From positions 29,466,665 through 29,530,664 of the forward strand of contig NC_079891.1 in NCBI RefSeq assembly GCF_024868665.1: a stretch of 64,000 nucleotides of DNA. Reading direction: 5' to 3'. The notes beneath the pieces are model-generated. The model was not told the origin of the DNA. It ran no database searches and worked only from the letters and a program-made list of their open reading frames with translations. Both the position numbers and the translations under genes were made by a program. This DNA is from Triplophysa rosa (taxonomy: Eukaryota > Chordata > Actinopteri > Cypriniformes > Nemacheilidae). This document shows, piece by piece, positions 61,235-64,000 of the stretch (positions are counted from its first letter, which is position 1; each line of letters starts with the position of its first letter).

Positions 61235-61704
61235 CTGTTTGTTCCTGTAGACCACGATCCTACATTTAAACTGGCTTTATGATTTACGCTAGTCACTTTA
61301 CTCTGTCTAAGCACTGGCCATTTTACAAAATACAGTATTTCAGGTCAGGGAGCTTTTCTGTGTCCCTGCAAGACAAAAAACTACTTTGAGCAAAACTACA
61401 TACAATCAGAAATAATTGCTTTTGATTTGATTTTGCATTTGTTATTAATGGCCAAATGTAAAAGAAACCATACCACAAGAATATTAAGAGTGCCAAACAC
61501 AAGGTGGCATCAGTGTGCTTGTATTATTGAACATCACATGGAAAACTTCATTCATTCAAACAGTGGGATATTTACAAATGAAATACACATAAATATAAAC
61601 AGTTGGGTTTAAACAGTTATAGTGAATATTATAAATGAATTAATAAATAACAACAGGTTAAAATGTCATAAAACAAACATTTTCATACAGTCTTATAAAC
61701 ATAT

Positions 61705-61925
61705 TTTAAAGGGATAGTTCACCCAAATATATTTTTTCATTATTCACCATCATGTCTTTCCAAACACGCATGACTATACTTTAAAGAACCAAACAACACT
61801 GGACCCCATTAACTTGCACTTGTATGGATGGACACAAAACCACTAAGAAATCTCTCAAATGTTTCACAGAAGAAAGTGTCATGCACTGGTTTTGAATGAC
61901 ACGAGGGTGAATAAATTATGATTTT
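61705..61925. mobile_element. Angel-like fold-back MITE (copy 8)
   Basis: TTTTAAAGGGATAGTTCACC at the left and GACACGAGGGTGAATAAATT towards the right, with inverted halves; the right end is degraded. Confidence 0.65.
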
Positions 61926-62004
61926 TTAAAACATAAACAAATGAAAAACACTGATCTTCTTTTTACAACTGACAGCCACAACACAAGAGTGTACCCTGTG
62001 TGTG

Positions 62005-62282
62005 TGTGTGTTCATGTTTGTATATCCCGGTGGGGACCTAAACCTGAATACACACCAACACATGGGGACTCGTGTCACCGTGGGGACCAAAATTGAGGTC
62101 CCCATGGGCAAAAAAGCTAATAAATTGTACAGAACAATATTTTTTACAAATCTAAAAATGCAAAAAGTGTTCTATGATCTTTAGGTTTAGGGATAGGGTT
62201 AGGGATAGGGGATAGAATATACAGTTTGTACAGTAAAAAAACATTACGCCTATGGACTGTCCCCACGGGGATAGTAAACCAG

Positions 62283-62366
<84 letters not shown>

Positions 62367-62650
62367 TCATGTTTTTATATCCCGGTGGAGACCTAAACCT
62401 GAATGCACACCAACACATGGGGACTCGTGTCGCCGTGGGGATCAAAATTGAGGTCCTCATGGGCAACAAATCTTATAAATTGTACAGAACAATATTTTTT
62501 AAAAATCTAAAAATGCAAAAGTTTTCTATGATCTTTAGGTTTAGGGGTAGGGTTAGGGATAGGGGACAGAATATACAGTTTGTACAGTATAAAAAACATT
62601 ACGCCTATGGACTGTCCCCACGGAGATAATAAACCAGACACGTGCGTGCG
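62005..62650. repeat. tandem duplication (about 320-bp unit) with GT microsatellite
   Basis: Two copies starting TATATCCCGGTGG.GACCTA and ending GACTGTCCCCACGG, with a (GT)n run at about 62286-62366 between them. Each copy contains TTTAGG/TTAGGG telomere-like repeats (near 62182-62205 and 62537-62565). Confidence 0.85.
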
Positions 62651-63532
62651 TGTGTGCGGATCTCTAGGGGAAAGTTCAGGCCTGATGGGTAAGAAACAAG
62701 GGGGAGGGAATAGTAATTCACACAAACAGCCTATCAATATAGCAATGACAACACAGAAGGTCAGTAGACATGTGGTGTGTAACTAGATACAAACCTGACA
62801 TCAGTCTTAAATATGACATAAGTTGCTGAAGTAAAACATATTCTACCAATAATTTCCATTATAACCTATTAAATCCATTCGAATTTATTTGATGGTTTCT
62901 ATTTTTCAGCTGGTAGATGGTGGGCTATAAGATCCAGAAAACTCTAAAAACGAATAAATATTATAATTCAAAACACCAAACAACTGCCTTAAATTATGAT
63001 GATGACTGATAACGTTCCTTTGGAGCTGTCAAACTATGCGAAACCGGGTAAAAAATGTTAGGCTCTTTATGAATATGCCATGCATTATTTTAACTTTTTA
63101 TATTTAGTTAAATGTTAATTAAAACTTTATATCACGTAAATGTAAGCTGTTTTTAAATAGCTAAGCCTTGAACATATAACAGTTAACGTAGCATGTATAT
63201 TGTCGCGTCTCGTTAAGATATAAACAACACGAGGTTAAACTCGATCCGTTTGTCTGATCTTAACATTATGTTCACGCTAATAAAGCAATAACAGCGTTTA
63301 CCTCAAACGAATAAAACCATAAATGGTTGTCAAGTTGCTATACGTTATATTAAACACAGTTACTTGTCAACATACTGAAAGCAAGTGCTACACTGTGACT
63401 GAATGATCTCACATTTGTCACTAACGTGTATAAACTATTAACATATAATGTACACAAAATAACTGGTTAAACATTTCTTGTTTTTCAAAAGCATATATTT
63501 GTGTGTGTATTTAAATAAATACCTTTTAAGTT

Positions 63533-63598
63533 CTTTATCCGTCTGGATTGCGAGTCCGTCACCATTGAATGACGAAATAACTGGAGGAATACTATTGG
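63533..63598 (-). promoter_or_regulatory. possible acacb leader exon and CCAAT box
   Basis: On the minus strand a CCAAT (plus ATTGG, 63594-63598) precedes sequence that ends in AAAAG and a GTATTT donor at 63532. An ATG at 63565 opens a short frame whose phase does not fit the acacb N-terminal exon. This could be a 5' leader, but nothing links it directly to acacb. Confidence 0.25.
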
Positions 63599-64000
63599 TT
63601 GAACCTTCACAGGGACAAAAGGGGCGTGGTTTTGTGAACTAAATATTTTGAGCTCAAGGCTTTAAGAGTCTCTGCTGAAAAACGATACAAACTCTAACGG
63701 CTTCCATCACAGATGTCAATAAAACCAAATGCCTTCATGTAGTTTGTTTTGTGCCTTGTCGCAGTGATTAAATTGGTTCCCATTCGTGTTTGGATTTCCA
63801 CCACAGCCAATCCAATTCCTATTAAACTATTATGGTTTATATTGTTTTCATTCTGCTGGGATAATGACCAAAACTGCTGCAATTTTACATTCCTGCATTA
63901 TTATGAATTGCTTCTTTCATTCGTAAATTCTCAATGAATATTGTAGCACATATTTTACAAAACATAATTAAGTAAACACCATCATCAGCAGATTTTTCAA

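Noticed and set aside
27763..61925. Regularly recurring similar segments as a CRISPR-like array
   Set aside because: They are dispersed fold-back MITEs in a vertebrate genome, with inverted halves and irregular spacing.
62182..62205. Telomere or interstitial telomeric array
   Set aside because: Only a few irregular TTTAGGG/TTAGGG units inside an interspersed duplicated repeat.

Overview
The window is vertebrate, almost certainly teleost and probably cyprinid, nuclear DNA. It has compact exons in GT-AG introns, tRNA-derived SINEs, many fold-back DNA transposons, CA/GT microsatellites, and proteins that read as fish orthologues of three human chr12q24 neighbours. Gene names come from recalled protein families; exon borders were read by hand from splice sites and reading phase. 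No search was run.

Layout: (1) 1-1.1 kb, probable 3' UTR of a convergent plus-strand gene (kctd10 by synteny, inference only). (2) 1.5-11.8 kb, minus strand: myo1h, class I unconventional myosin, 31 coding exons, 1029 codons by my count, motor - IQ neck - TH1 tail all intact. (3) 11.9-19.9 kb: intergenic, no gene seen, between two divergently transcribed genes. (4) 20-27.1 kb, plus strand: foxn4, forkhead transcription factor, one leader exon plus nine coding exons, 500 codons. (5) 27.1-29.3 kb: two adjacent MITEs and the acacb 3' UTR. (6) 29.4-61.2 kb, minus strand: acacb, acetyl-CoA carboxylase beta, 52 coding exons, 2364 codons counting one internal stop. The biotin carboxylase, biotin carrier, central and carboxyltransferase regions are all present. 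(7) 61.2-64 kb: possible acacb leader/promoter, microsatellites and a tandem duplication.

The three genes are not a pathway; they form a conserved synteny block (kctd10)-myo1h-foxn4-acacb. The most interesting points lie in acacb. There is an in-frame TGA where the family has Cys, directly beside a GTGAGC that could act as an in-frame splice donor and skip it. An alternative first exon encodes a 17-residue N-terminus that would bypass the long N-terminal exon. There is one GC-AG intron, and one ~9.9 kb repeat-laden intron holding a 1.16 kb near-perfect palindrome. I saw no clearly novel biological system; most unexplained structure is transposon-derived.
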